DNA from: Pseudomonadota bacterium | GTDB taxonomy: Bacteria; Pseudomonadota; Alphaproteobacteria; Rhizobiales; Xanthobacteraceae | Assembly (NCBI GenBank): GCA_023432845.1 | Contig: JAEZEY010000437.1 | Span: 1 to 20,805, forward strand | DNA: 20,805 nt | Direction: 5' to 3' | Part shown: one piece after another, positions 14,624-20,805 of the stretch | How the letters are laid out: each line of letters begins with the position of its first letter | Numbering within the stretch: position 1 is the stretch's first letter | Position numbers and translations under genes: made by a program | The notes under the pieces: generated by a model | What the model was told of the DNA's origin: nothing | The model's input: the letters and a program-made list of their open reading frames with translations, nothing else | Databases searched by the model: none

Positions 14624-15382
14624 ATGTCGCTTCCCTTCCGCGCCCTGTTCCCGCGCCGAGTCAGCGAGCCGTCGGCCATCGCAATCTCGTTCGGCGAGGA
14701 GACCTTCGAGATTACGCTGCGCCGGAACGCGCAGGCGCGGCGCTATACCTTGCGGGTGCAGTCGGCGACGCGCGAGGTGGTACTGACGCTGCCGCCGCGC
14801 GGCAGCCTCAAGCAGGCCCGTGATTTTGCCGAGCGCAATGCCGCCTGGATTGCCACGCGGATGGCGCGATTGCCGCAGCCTGTTCCTTTCGTCGATGGCG
14901 CGGTGCTACCGTTGCGCGGCGTGCCGCATCGTATCGTGCACCGTCCGCAGGCGCGCGGCACGGTGTGGATCGAGACCGAAGGTGAGGCAGCGCTGCTGTG
15001 TGTCGCCGGCGAAGCGCCGCATGTCGCCCGCCGCGCTCACGATTTTCTCAGGAAGGAAGCAAAGCGCGATCTCGACATCGCCAGCCGGCGTGCAGCGGAT
15101 GCGCTCGGCGTGACACTCAAGCGCGTCTCGGTGCGCGACCAGTCGAGCCGCTGGGGCTCGTGCTCGACAACCGGCGTGCTATCGTACTCGTGGCGTCTGA
15201 TCCTGACCCCGCCGTTTGTGCTCGAATACCTCGCCGCGCACGAGGCCGCGCATCTTGTCGAGATGAATCACAGCCGCGCTTTCTGGCGTCAGGTCGCGCG
15301 CATCTGTCCGGACTTCCGGCGCGCCAAATCCTGGCTCGATGCCAATGGCGCCGATTTGCATCGCTACGGCAATGGCGGCTAG
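14624..15382 (+). CDS. YgjP-like zinc metallopeptidase (DUF45 / M48-type)
   Basis: A 252-residue protein of the YgjP/DUF45 family (SprT/WLM-like minigluzincin). The zinc site HEAAH (206-210) is an HExxH motif, with the third ligand His216 in MNHSRAFW. Just before it lies the family signature RDQSSRWGSCSTTGVLSYSW (171-190), where WGSC is near-invariant. The N-terminal half (LRRNAQARRYTLRV, then a beta-rich part) is the usual YgjP lead-in. No signal peptide, so cytosolic. Biological substrate is unknown; relatives have been linked to UTP metabolism or to restriction partners without clear generality. The ribosome binding site is weak. The next gene starts 38 nt after its stop on the same strand, so the two may be co-transcribed. 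Confidence 0.9.
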   Translation: MSLPFRALFPRRVSEPSAIAISFGEETFEITLRRNAQARRYTLRVQSATREVVLTLPPRGSLKQARDFAERNAAWIATRMARLPQPVPFVDGAVLPLRGVPHRIVHRPQARGTVWIETEGEAALLCVAGEAPHVARRAHDFLRKEAKRDLDIASRRAADALGVTLKRVSVRDQSSRWGSCSTTGVLSYSWRLILTPPFVLEYLAAHEAAHLVEMNHSRAFWRQVARICPDFRRAKSWLDANGADLHRYGNGG

Positions 15383-15420
15383 GTTCCGCCACGCCCGCCT
15401 CAGGACCTTTCGGTAAGCTA

Positions 15421-16629
15421 ATGCTCGTTCCCGGCACTTTCGCGCTGACGCTGCTGCTGGCGGCGCTCGCCGCGACCGGCCCGCTGTCGACTGATTTCTA
15501 TCTGCCGTCGATGCCGGAGATAGCGGCGCAGCTTCATGCGTCGCCATCCGAGGTGCAGTTCACGATCTCGCTGTTCCTGTTCGGCTTCGCCGCCGGTCAA
15601 ATCGCCTACGGGCCGTTCTCGGACCGGCATGGCCGCAAGCCGGTGCTGCTGATGTCGATGGGCATCTTCCTGGCCGCGACCGTGTTGTGCGTGATGTCGA
15701 CGTCGATCGAGATGCTGATCGGCGCGCGTCTGCTGCAGGCCTTCGGCGGCGCCGGCGGCGTGGTGCTGTCGCGCGCGGTGGTGCGCGATCTGTATTCCGG
15801 CAGGCAGGCCGCGCGCGAAATGTCGATCATCTCGTCGGTGATGGCCTTGGCGCCGGTGCTGGCGCCGATGTTCGGCGGCATGGTGCAGGTGGCCTTTGGA
15901 TGGCGCGGCGTATTCACGGTGCTGGGCCTGATTTGTGCCGCGGTGGCATTGGCGACGTATCTGTGGCTGCCGGAAACGCTGAAGGCGCGCGCCACCGAGC
16001 GCGTGTCCGTCGTGTCGATCTGGCAGTCCTATCGCATCATCTTTCGCAATCGCGCCTATCGTGCCTATTTGGCGATCTGCACCGCGACCTATTCCGGCCT
16101 GCTCGCCTGGCTGGCCGGTTCCGCATTTCTGTTGCAGAACGTCTACAGGCTGACGGCCTTCGAGTTTGGCTTTGTCTTCGCGGTCGGCTCGGCCGGCTAT
16201 CTGCTCGGCTCGACCATCGGCGCGCGCGTCGTCGTTCGTCTCGGTATCGACACCGTGCTCGGCATCGGCGCGGTGTTGGCGTCGATTGGCGGCGTCGCGT
16301 TTTTTGCCTCGCTCTATATAGGTTTCGTTTCATCGCTCGCCGTCGTCTTGCCGATGACGATCTACCTTGCCGGCCTCGGCATGGTGCTGCCGCAGTCGAT
16401 TGCAGGCGCCATGACGCCGTTTCCGGAGCGCGCCGGCGCGGCGTCATCCCTGTTCGGGTTCATTCAACAGAGCGTGGCCGCGCTCTGCGCTTCGCTGCTC
16501 GGGTTGATGCTTGATCGCGGCGCCATGCCGCTTGCCGCTGCGGTGGCATTCATGGGGCTGGCGACTCTTGTCATCTGGATCGCGACGCGCGGCATCCGCA
16601 AGAGCCACACGGCGGCCCACGATATCTGA
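15421..16629 (+). CDS. Bcr/CflA family drug efflux transporter (MFS)
   Basis: A 402-residue major facilitator with 12 hydrophobic segments that uses proton exchange to export drugs or metabolites from the cytoplasm. The Bcr/CflA subfamily is recognised by TGPLSTDFYLPSMPEIA at the end of helix 1, motif A GPFSDRHGRKPVLL, and the helix-4 segment LLQAFGGAGGVVLSRAVVRDLY. The start at 15421 is preferred because the first helix begins at once (MLVPGTFALTLLLAALAA). The frame is open far upstream only because it runs antisense through the peptidase gene. The true substrate cannot be predicted; known relatives include bicyclomycin and chloramphenicol pumps. Its TGA lies 3 nt from the stop of the convergent PBP1a gene. 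Confidence 0.91.
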   Translation: MLVPGTFALTLLLAALAATGPLSTDFYLPSMPEIAAQLHASPSEVQFTISLFLFGFAAGQIAYGPFSDRHGRKPVLLMSMGIFLAATVLCVMSTSIEMLIGARLLQAFGGAGGVVLSRAVVRDLYSGRQAAREMSIISSVMALAPVLAPMFGGMVQVAFGWRGVFTVLGLICAAVALATYLWLPETLKARATERVSVVSIWQSYRIIFRNRAYRAYLAICTATYSGLLAWLAGSAFLLQNVYRLTAFEFGFVFAVGSAGYLLGSTIGARVVVRLGIDTVLGIGAVLASIGGVAFFASLYIGFVSSLAVVLPMTIYLAGLGMVLPQSIAGAMTPFPERAGAASSLFGFIQQSVAALCASLLGLMLDRGAMPLAAAVAFMGLATLVIWIATRGIRKSHTAAHDI

Positions 16630-16632
16630 TTT

Positions 16633-18738
16633 CTAGCGACGGCTGCCGAACAGGTTGTTGAGCAGCCAGCCGTCGAGGCTCGCGCCGGTGGTGTGGCGCT
16701 GTTCATTGCTCGCCATCGGCACGGAGGCGGGCGGCTCCGGCCGCTGCTGCTGCGGCGCTGCCGGCCGATTGCTGCCGAACAGATTGTCGAAGAAGCCGCG
16801 CGACGGCACGCTCGGCAGCCCGGCGACCGGTACGCCGCGATGGGCATCGCGCATGAAGCGGCTCCAGATCTCGACCGGCAGGCCGCCGCCGGTGACCTTC
16901 TTCATCGGCGTGTTGTCGTCGTTGCCGAGCCAGACGCTGGTGACGAGCTGCGCGGTGTAGCCGATGAACCAGGCGTCGCGGAAATCCTGTGAAGTGCCGG
17001 TCTTGCCGGCGGCCGGCCAGCCGGCGAGGTCGGCCTTGTGCGCGGTGCCGACGGTCAGCGTCTCCTGCATCATCTGGTTCATCATGCCGATGGTGCCGGG
17101 ATCGACAATGCGGCCGAGCGCCTGCCGGTTGCGGAAATAGAGCACCTTGCCCTCGGCGGTGCTGATGCGCTCGATGACGTAAGGCATCACGGCATTGCCG
17201 CCATTGGCGAACACGGCATAGGCGCCGGTGAGTTCGAGCGGCGATACTTCCGAGGTGCCGAGCGAGATCGAGGCGTTCGGCTCGAGTTTCGAGGCAATAC
17301 CGAGCCGATGCGCCGTGCGGATCACCGCCATCGGCGTCACTTCCATGGTGAGGCGCACGGACACGGTATTGAGGGACAGCGCCAGCGCGCGGGTCAGCGT
17401 CACCGGCCCGAAATACTCATGGCTGTAGTTCTCCGGCGCCCAGCCTTTGATCTTGATCGGGCCGTCGACGCGCACCGTGTCCGGCGTCAGTCCGCGCTCG
17501 AGCGCAGTCAGATAAACGAAAGGCTTGAAGGCGGAGCCCGGCTGCCGCTTGGCGGCAACAGCGCGGTTGAACTGGCTGTCGGCGTAGTTGCGGCCGCCGA
17601 TCAGCGCGCGCACCGCGCCATTCGGCGTCATGGACACCAATGCCGCTTGTGTTGCGCCGCCTTTGGCCGCCTTGGCGAATTCGTCGGCCAGCGCCTTCTC
17701 AGCGCTCGTCTGCAGCGTCGAATCGATAGTCGTCTGGACGACGATATCTTCCTCGATATGGCCGAGCGTGTCGTTGACCGCATCCATGATCCAGTCGGCG
17801 ACGTAGTTGCTCGATGCGCCGTTGACCTGCGCCACGATGCGCGGCGGCTTGGCGATGGCCAGCTTTTCGTTCGCCGGGGTGATGAAGCCCAACTCAGTCA
17901 TCGCCGCCAGCACGATGCGGGCGCGGCGCTCGGCGGCATTGTAGTCTCGCGTTGGCGCCAGCCGCGACGGCGATTTGACGAGACCGGCGAGCAGGGCGGC
18001 CTCACCGATGGTGAGCTGCCGGGCGGGTTTGCCGAAATAGCGCTGCGCGGCCTGCTCGATGCCATAGGCGCCGGCACCGAAATAGACGCGATTGAGATAG
18101 AGCTCTAGGATCTGCGCCTTGGAAAATTTGCGCTCCAGCCAGATCGCCAGCATCGCCTCCTGCAGCTTTCGGGTCAGCGTGCGTTCCTGCGTCAGGAACA
18201 GGTTCTTGGCGAGCTGCTGGGTCAGCGTCGAGCCGCCCTGGGCGACGCCGCGATGCATGACATTGGCGACCGCGGCGCGGGCGATGCCGTACGGGTCGAT
18301 GCCGTAGTGATCGTAGAAGCGCCGGTCCTCGATGGCGATGAAGGCCCTGGGCACATGCGGCGGCATGTCCTTGAGCGCCAGTACCTCGCCGGCCATGTCG
18401 CCGCGGCGGGCGAACTCGTTGCCGGCCGTGTCCAGCATGCGGATGGTCGGCGGCCGCTTCGGAATTTCGAGAGACTGAATTGGCGGCAGGTGTGCGCCGA
18501 CATAGCCGACAACGGCGGTCAGGCCGATGCACACCCAGATGCAGGCGATCAGCGACCAATAGGCGACGCGACCGATGAGCGAGCGCTTGCGCCCGCGCGC
18601 TTTCGATCGGGCTTTCTTCTTTTTCGTAGAGGTCCTGCGCGGTCGCGACCCGCCGTCGCCCGGCGTCACGCGCACTTCAGGCGCGTCATCGAACACCGGC
18701 TCGCGGCGTCCGCCTGAATGTCCCCGTCCCGACGCCAT
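16633..18738 (-). CDS. PBP1a-type bifunctional penicillin-binding protein
   Basis: Class A PBP that polymerises (GT51) and cross-links (transpeptidase) peptidoglycan; 701 residues from the ATG at 18738. A GTG at 18771 would give 712 and cannot be excluded, since neither has a good ribosome binding site. Order: basic cytoplasmic tail with a run of KKKKARSKARGRKR (39-52); one membrane anchor (about 58-82); and glycosyltransferase with catalytic Glu137 in IAIEDRRFYDHYG and GGSTLTQQLAKNLFL (168-182). The transpeptidase follows, with SAFK (Ser402, Lys405), SLN (455-457) and KTGT (579-582). The C-terminus is low-complexity, Pro/Gln-rich, and ends in two copies of an NLFGS motif. Gene names vary (pbpC, mrcA), so none is assigned. 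No divisome genes are adjacent. Confidence 0.94.
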   Translation of the reverse strand: MASGRGHSGGRREPVFDDAPEVRVTPGDGGSRPRRTSTKKKKARSKARGRKRSLIGRVAYWSLIACIWVCIGLTAVVGYVGAHLPPIQSLEIPKRPPTIRMLDTAGNEFARRGDMAGEVLALKDMPPHVPRAFIAIEDRRFYDHYGIDPYGIARAAVANVMHRGVAQGGSTLTQQLAKNLFLTQERTLTRKLQEAMLAIWLERKFSKAQILELYLNRVYFGAGAYGIEQAAQRYFGKPARQLTIGEAALLAGLVKSPSRLAPTRDYNAAERRARIVLAAMTELGFITPANEKLAIAKPPRIVAQVNGASSNYVADWIMDAVNDTLGHIEEDIVVQTTIDSTLQTSAEKALADEFAKAAKGGATQAALVSMTPNGAVRALIGGRNYADSQFNRAVAAKRQPGSAFKPFVYLTALERGLTPDTVRVDGPIKIKGWAPENYSHEYFGPVTLTRALALSLNTVSVRLTMEVTPMAVIRTAHRLGIASKLEPNASISLGTSEVSPLELTGAYAVFANGGNAVMPYVIERISTAEGKVLYFRNRQALGRIVDPGTIGMMNQMMQETLTVGTAHKADLAGWPAAGKTGTSQDFRDAWFIGYTAQLVTSVWLGNDDNTPMKKVTGGGLPVEIWSRFMRDAHRGVPVAGLPSVPSRGFFDNLFGSNRPAAPQQQRPEPPASVPMASNEQRHTTGASLDGWLLNNLFGSRR

Positions 18739-18794
18739 CAAACGCGACCCAAACTCGACAAAACGCGCCACCCCGCAAGGCGCCGATCCCGCCG

Positions 18795-18913
18795 GCGAGG
18801 CTATGCCTCGCGGTTTAAGGGGTCGTAAAAAAGCGCGGATTTTCGGGATTTTCGAGCGGTTCCGGGCAGGCGCCGGTTAACTATCTAGCGTGCTGCAAAA
18901 GCGCCGATTTTCG
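18795..18913 (-). promoter_or_regulatory. PBP1a upstream region: hairpin and GATTTTCG repeats
   Basis: GCGAGGC-TAT-GCCTCGC (18795-18811) is a perfect 7-bp inverted repeat 57 nt upstream of the PBP1a start. Further out, a 17-bp unit AAAAGCGCSGATTTTCG occurs at 18829-18845 and 18897-18913 with one mismatch. Its GATTTTCG core appears a third time at 18847-18854. The 169-nt gap between the DUF3108 and PBP1a genes is the likely promoter region, but no clear -35/-10 pair could be fixed. The repeats look like regulator sites; their binder is unknown. Confidence 0.4.
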
Positions 18914-18940
18914 TCGAGGCAAGGGTGAGCCCCGTCGGAC

Positions 18941-19801
18941 CTATCGCGCCGGGACCGGCTCGGCCGGCACCCCTGGCGGCCTCAGGACCGTGCGGTCGAG
19001 GAGTTCACCCTCGATCTGCATCGTACCGACGCCAGTCGGCATCTTCAGCAGCCCAGGCAGGATGATCGGCGTGCCTTCGATCGGCATGAACCAGATTTCG
19101 AGACCGGAACGGCCGCCGACATATTTCACCAGCAGGCTGTCGGGCCGATAGCCGGCGATGGGGTGCAGCACGACGGCGCAGACCAGCGCCGGGCCGTAAT
19201 AGCCGCGGTCGAGCTTGAGCCGGTCCATGCGCTTGTAGCTGAGCAGCAGATCGTAGCGGCGCTGGCCGTCGAAGATCGACAGGCTGCGATTGCATTGGCC
19301 CGGAGACAGCGGCGGGCTTTCAGCGGTGGCGGGGATCAGCATGGCGCTGAGCGGATCGGTGACGTTGCGCTTGTGTTCGTCGGTCACTGGGACGCGGACG
19401 GCGTTGTCGGGTGGATCATCGATACGCAGCGTTTTGACGTTGCCGTTTTCGAACGTCATCTGCAAGCCGGTGGTCTCGCCATCGTCGATGACGTTGGACG
19501 AGAAGAAGCTCGGCGCGGCGCGGTCCGCCGTGAAGACCCCCTGGACGGAAACGCGGCCTTCGCCATTGACCAGGATGCTGACCGCGCGGCTCGCTTTGCC
19601 GCTCGCCGAGGTCTGGTAGCTATTCGGTCCGAGCTCGACGGTCCAGGTGATGCGGCCGACGGGGACGCCGATCATTGTGATCGCATATTGAATGACCACG
19701 CGCATCTCGGGCGGCGGCGACGCGGCGTCCGCGACCGGTATCGACGCCATCAGCGCGACGGCGGTCAGGCCCGCGGTGCAAATGGCCGGACGACGGATCA
19801 T
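18941..19801 (-). CDS. DUF3108 domain exported protein
   Basis: A 286-residue protein of unknown function. The start at 19801 gives a standard Sec signal peptide (MIRRPAICTAGLTAVALMAS, cleavage likely after ADA), so it is periplasmic or envelope-bound. An upstream GTG/ATG start at 19855 would overlap the glnD stop and hide the signal. The mature part is beta-rich. It has YAITMIGVPVGRITWTVEL near the start, typical of DUF3108, and ISLVNGEGRVSVQG-like and YGPALVCAVVLHPIAGYRP segments. The end has EIWFMPIEGTPIILPGLLKM. One Cys pair (PGQCNRS and ALVCAVV) could form a disulfide. It lies 43 nt after the glnD stop and may be co-transcribed with it. Family assignment is good; no function is claimed. 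Confidence 0.85.
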   Translation of the reverse strand: MIRRPAICTAGLTAVALMASIPVADAASPPPEMRVVIQYAITMIGVPVGRITWTVELGPNSYQTSASGKASRAVSILVNGEGRVSVQGVFTADRAAPSFFSSNVIDDGETTGLQMTFENGNVKTLRIDDPPDNAVRVPVTDEHKRNVTDPLSAMLIPATAESPPLSPGQCNRSLSIFDGQRRYDLLLSYKRMDRLKLDRGYYGPALVCAVVLHPIAGYRPDSLLVKYVGGRSGLEIWFMPIEGTPIILPGLLKMPTGVGTMQIEGELLDRTVLRPPGVPAEPVPAR

Positions 19802-19844
19802 GGCTGCGACTTCAGGTTCGCTGTTTGAATCCACATTGCATCGG

Positions 19845-20805
19845 TCACGCCGCACCCTTGCCCGGCCTGGCGTCCGGCCGGGCGAACAGCGCGATCAAAG
19901 CGCGCTTGATGGCCGCCTGCCGGGTCGGTGAGGTGATCTGCGCGCCCATCAGGTCGGTTACATAGAACACGTCGACCGCGCGTTCGCCGAAGGTGGCGAC
20001 ATGCGCCGAGGCGATATTGAGGTTGAGCTTCGACAGTGTCGCGGTCAGTTCGTACAGCAGGCCGGGCCGGTCGAGGCCGACAATCTCTACCATCGTATAG
20101 CGGTGCGACCACTGATTGTTGACGTCCACGCCGGGCTCGATCGAAAACGCCTTGATGCGGCCCTTCGGCGGCGCGCGCCGGGCGACCACATCGGGCAGGC
20201 GCAACTCGCCGCGTAGCGCCTTTTCGATCGAGGAAGCGATGCGGTCGGCGCGGCGCTCCTCGTCGTCATCGCGATCGAACTCGCGCGACAGCGAGATGGT
20301 ATCGAGCGCCTGGCTATCGGTGGTCGTGAATATCTGTGCATCGACGATGTTGCCGCCGGCCATGGCGCAGGCGCCGGCGATAATCGACAGCAGCCACGGA
20401 TGGTCGGGAGCCAGCACCGTCAGTTCGGTGACCGCGCGGGCGGTGTCGAAGCGGATTGCGGTGGCGAGGCTCTTGCCGGAGGCTTCCACGCGGCGCAGCA
20501 GGTCGGCGTGCTCGATCTTGTGCTCGAGATCGACCTTGAGCCAGTAGGCCGGATAGAGACGGGCAATGTGCGCTTCGACCTTTTCCGTCGGCCACTGCTT
20601 GCTCTGCATGGCATGGCGGAATTCGGCTTGCGCCGCGGCGACGCGCTGGGCGCGGTTGACCTCGGAGAAGCCGCCGGGCAGCACCGGTTCGGTCTCGAAA
20701 TAGAGCGTGCGCACGAGCTGCGCCTTCCAGCCGTTCCAGACGCCGGGGCCGACCGCCTTGATGTCGGCGATGGTGAGAATGGTCAGCAGCTTGAGCCGCT
20801 CGACC
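19845..20805 (-). CDS. glnD: [Protein-PII] uridylyltransferase GlnD, C-terminal part
   Basis: Bifunctional nitrogen sensor that uridylylates PII proteins at low glutamine and removes UMP at high glutamine. Only the last 320 or so residues are here; the frame stays open to the window edge (first full codon at 20804) and begins VERLKLLTILTIADIKAVGP, the end of the HD domain region. Two ACT domains follow: TELTVLAPDHPWLLSIIAGA with GGNIVDAQIFTTTD, and YTMVEIVGLDRPGLLYELTA with LNLNIASAHVATFGERAVDV. These bind glutamine. The nucleotidyltransferase part lies outside. The GTG at 20714 is internal and not a start. C-terminus KRALIALFARPDARPGKGAA is ordinary for alphaproteobacterial GlnD. Confidence 0.96.
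   Translation of the reverse strand, partial: VERLKLLTILTIADIKAVGPGVWNGWKAQLVRTLYFETEPVLPGGFSEVNRAQRVAAAQAEFRHAMQSKQWPTEKVEAHIARLYPAYWLKVDLEHKIEHADLLRRVEASGKSLATAIRFDTARAVTELTVLAPDHPWLLSIIAGACAMAGGNIVDAQIFTTTDSQALDTISLSREFDRDDDEERRADRIASSIEKALRGELRLPDVVARRAPPKGRIKAFSIEPGVDVNNQWSHRYTMVEIVGLDRPGLLYELTATLSKLNLNIASAHVATFGERAVDVFYVTDLMGAQITSPTRQAAIKRALIALFARPDARPGKGAA

Noticed and set aside
17038..18108. Plus-strand open frame of 356 codons inside the PBP1a gene
   Set aside because: Antisense shadow of an intact PBP1a with all catalytic motifs.

Overview
The window is a chromosomal stretch of a GC-rich (about 62-65%) alphaproteobacterium. It most resembles Hyphomicrobiales (Rhizobiales) of the Bradyrhizobium / Rhodopseudomonas / Xanthobacteraceae type. 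This rests on the gene families seen (RegS/RegR with GGLQNPF quinone box, MmcB, Tad pilus genes, a cysteine-nucleophile PHB depolymerase, DUF3108 protein next to GlnD, PBP1a) and on palindromic repeats of a style common in that group. No phage, plasmid, IS, CRISPR, tRNA or rRNA gene was seen. This is housekeeping and metabolic territory, not an island.

Layout. 1-3563 (+): end of a tad/cpa pilus locus, cpaF(partial)-tadB-tadC, then the lipoprotein tadD after a 110-nt gap. 3581-3714: palindromic repeat, copy A. 3840-5252 (+): membrane antiporter of the NhaD/CitMHS-like type. 5485-5802 (+): HU-like protein followed by a textbook intrinsic terminator. 5864-6562: a gene-free stretch of about 700 nt, the most unusual part of the window. 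It holds a dispersed repeat, a near-consensus promoter with an embedded palindrome, about 310 nt of dense hairpins including a 20-bp helix, and a second -10 box framed by an 8-bp dyad. 6563-7780 (+): glutaryl-CoA dehydrogenase. 7860-8708 (-): kynurenine-formamidase-like hydrolase. 8804-9289 (+): mmcB with an SOS-box-like site upstream. 9293-9396: palindromic repeat, copy B. 9403-11367 (-): regS-regR redox two-component system. 11472-13048 (+): ABC-2 exporter pair. 13210-14517 (+): intracellular PHB depolymerase. 14624-15382 (+): YgjP-type metallopeptidase. 15421-16629 (+): Bcr/CflA efflux pump. 16633-18738 (-): PBP1a. 18941-19801 (-): DUF3108 exported protein. 19845-20805 (-): C-terminal part of GlnD.

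How the genes work together. The Tad genes assemble Flp-type pili: CpaF is the motor, TadB/TadC the inner-membrane platform and TadD the pilotin-like lipoprotein. RegS/RegR forms a complete redox-responsive phosphorelay. The ABC pair is a complete half-transporter set with a 4-nt translational overlap. The other genes look independently transcribed. The best candidate for something undescribed is the structured RNA or long leader upstream of gcdH (about 6028-6432) with its palindrome-bearing promoter. Its existence as a transcript is inference from sequence only.
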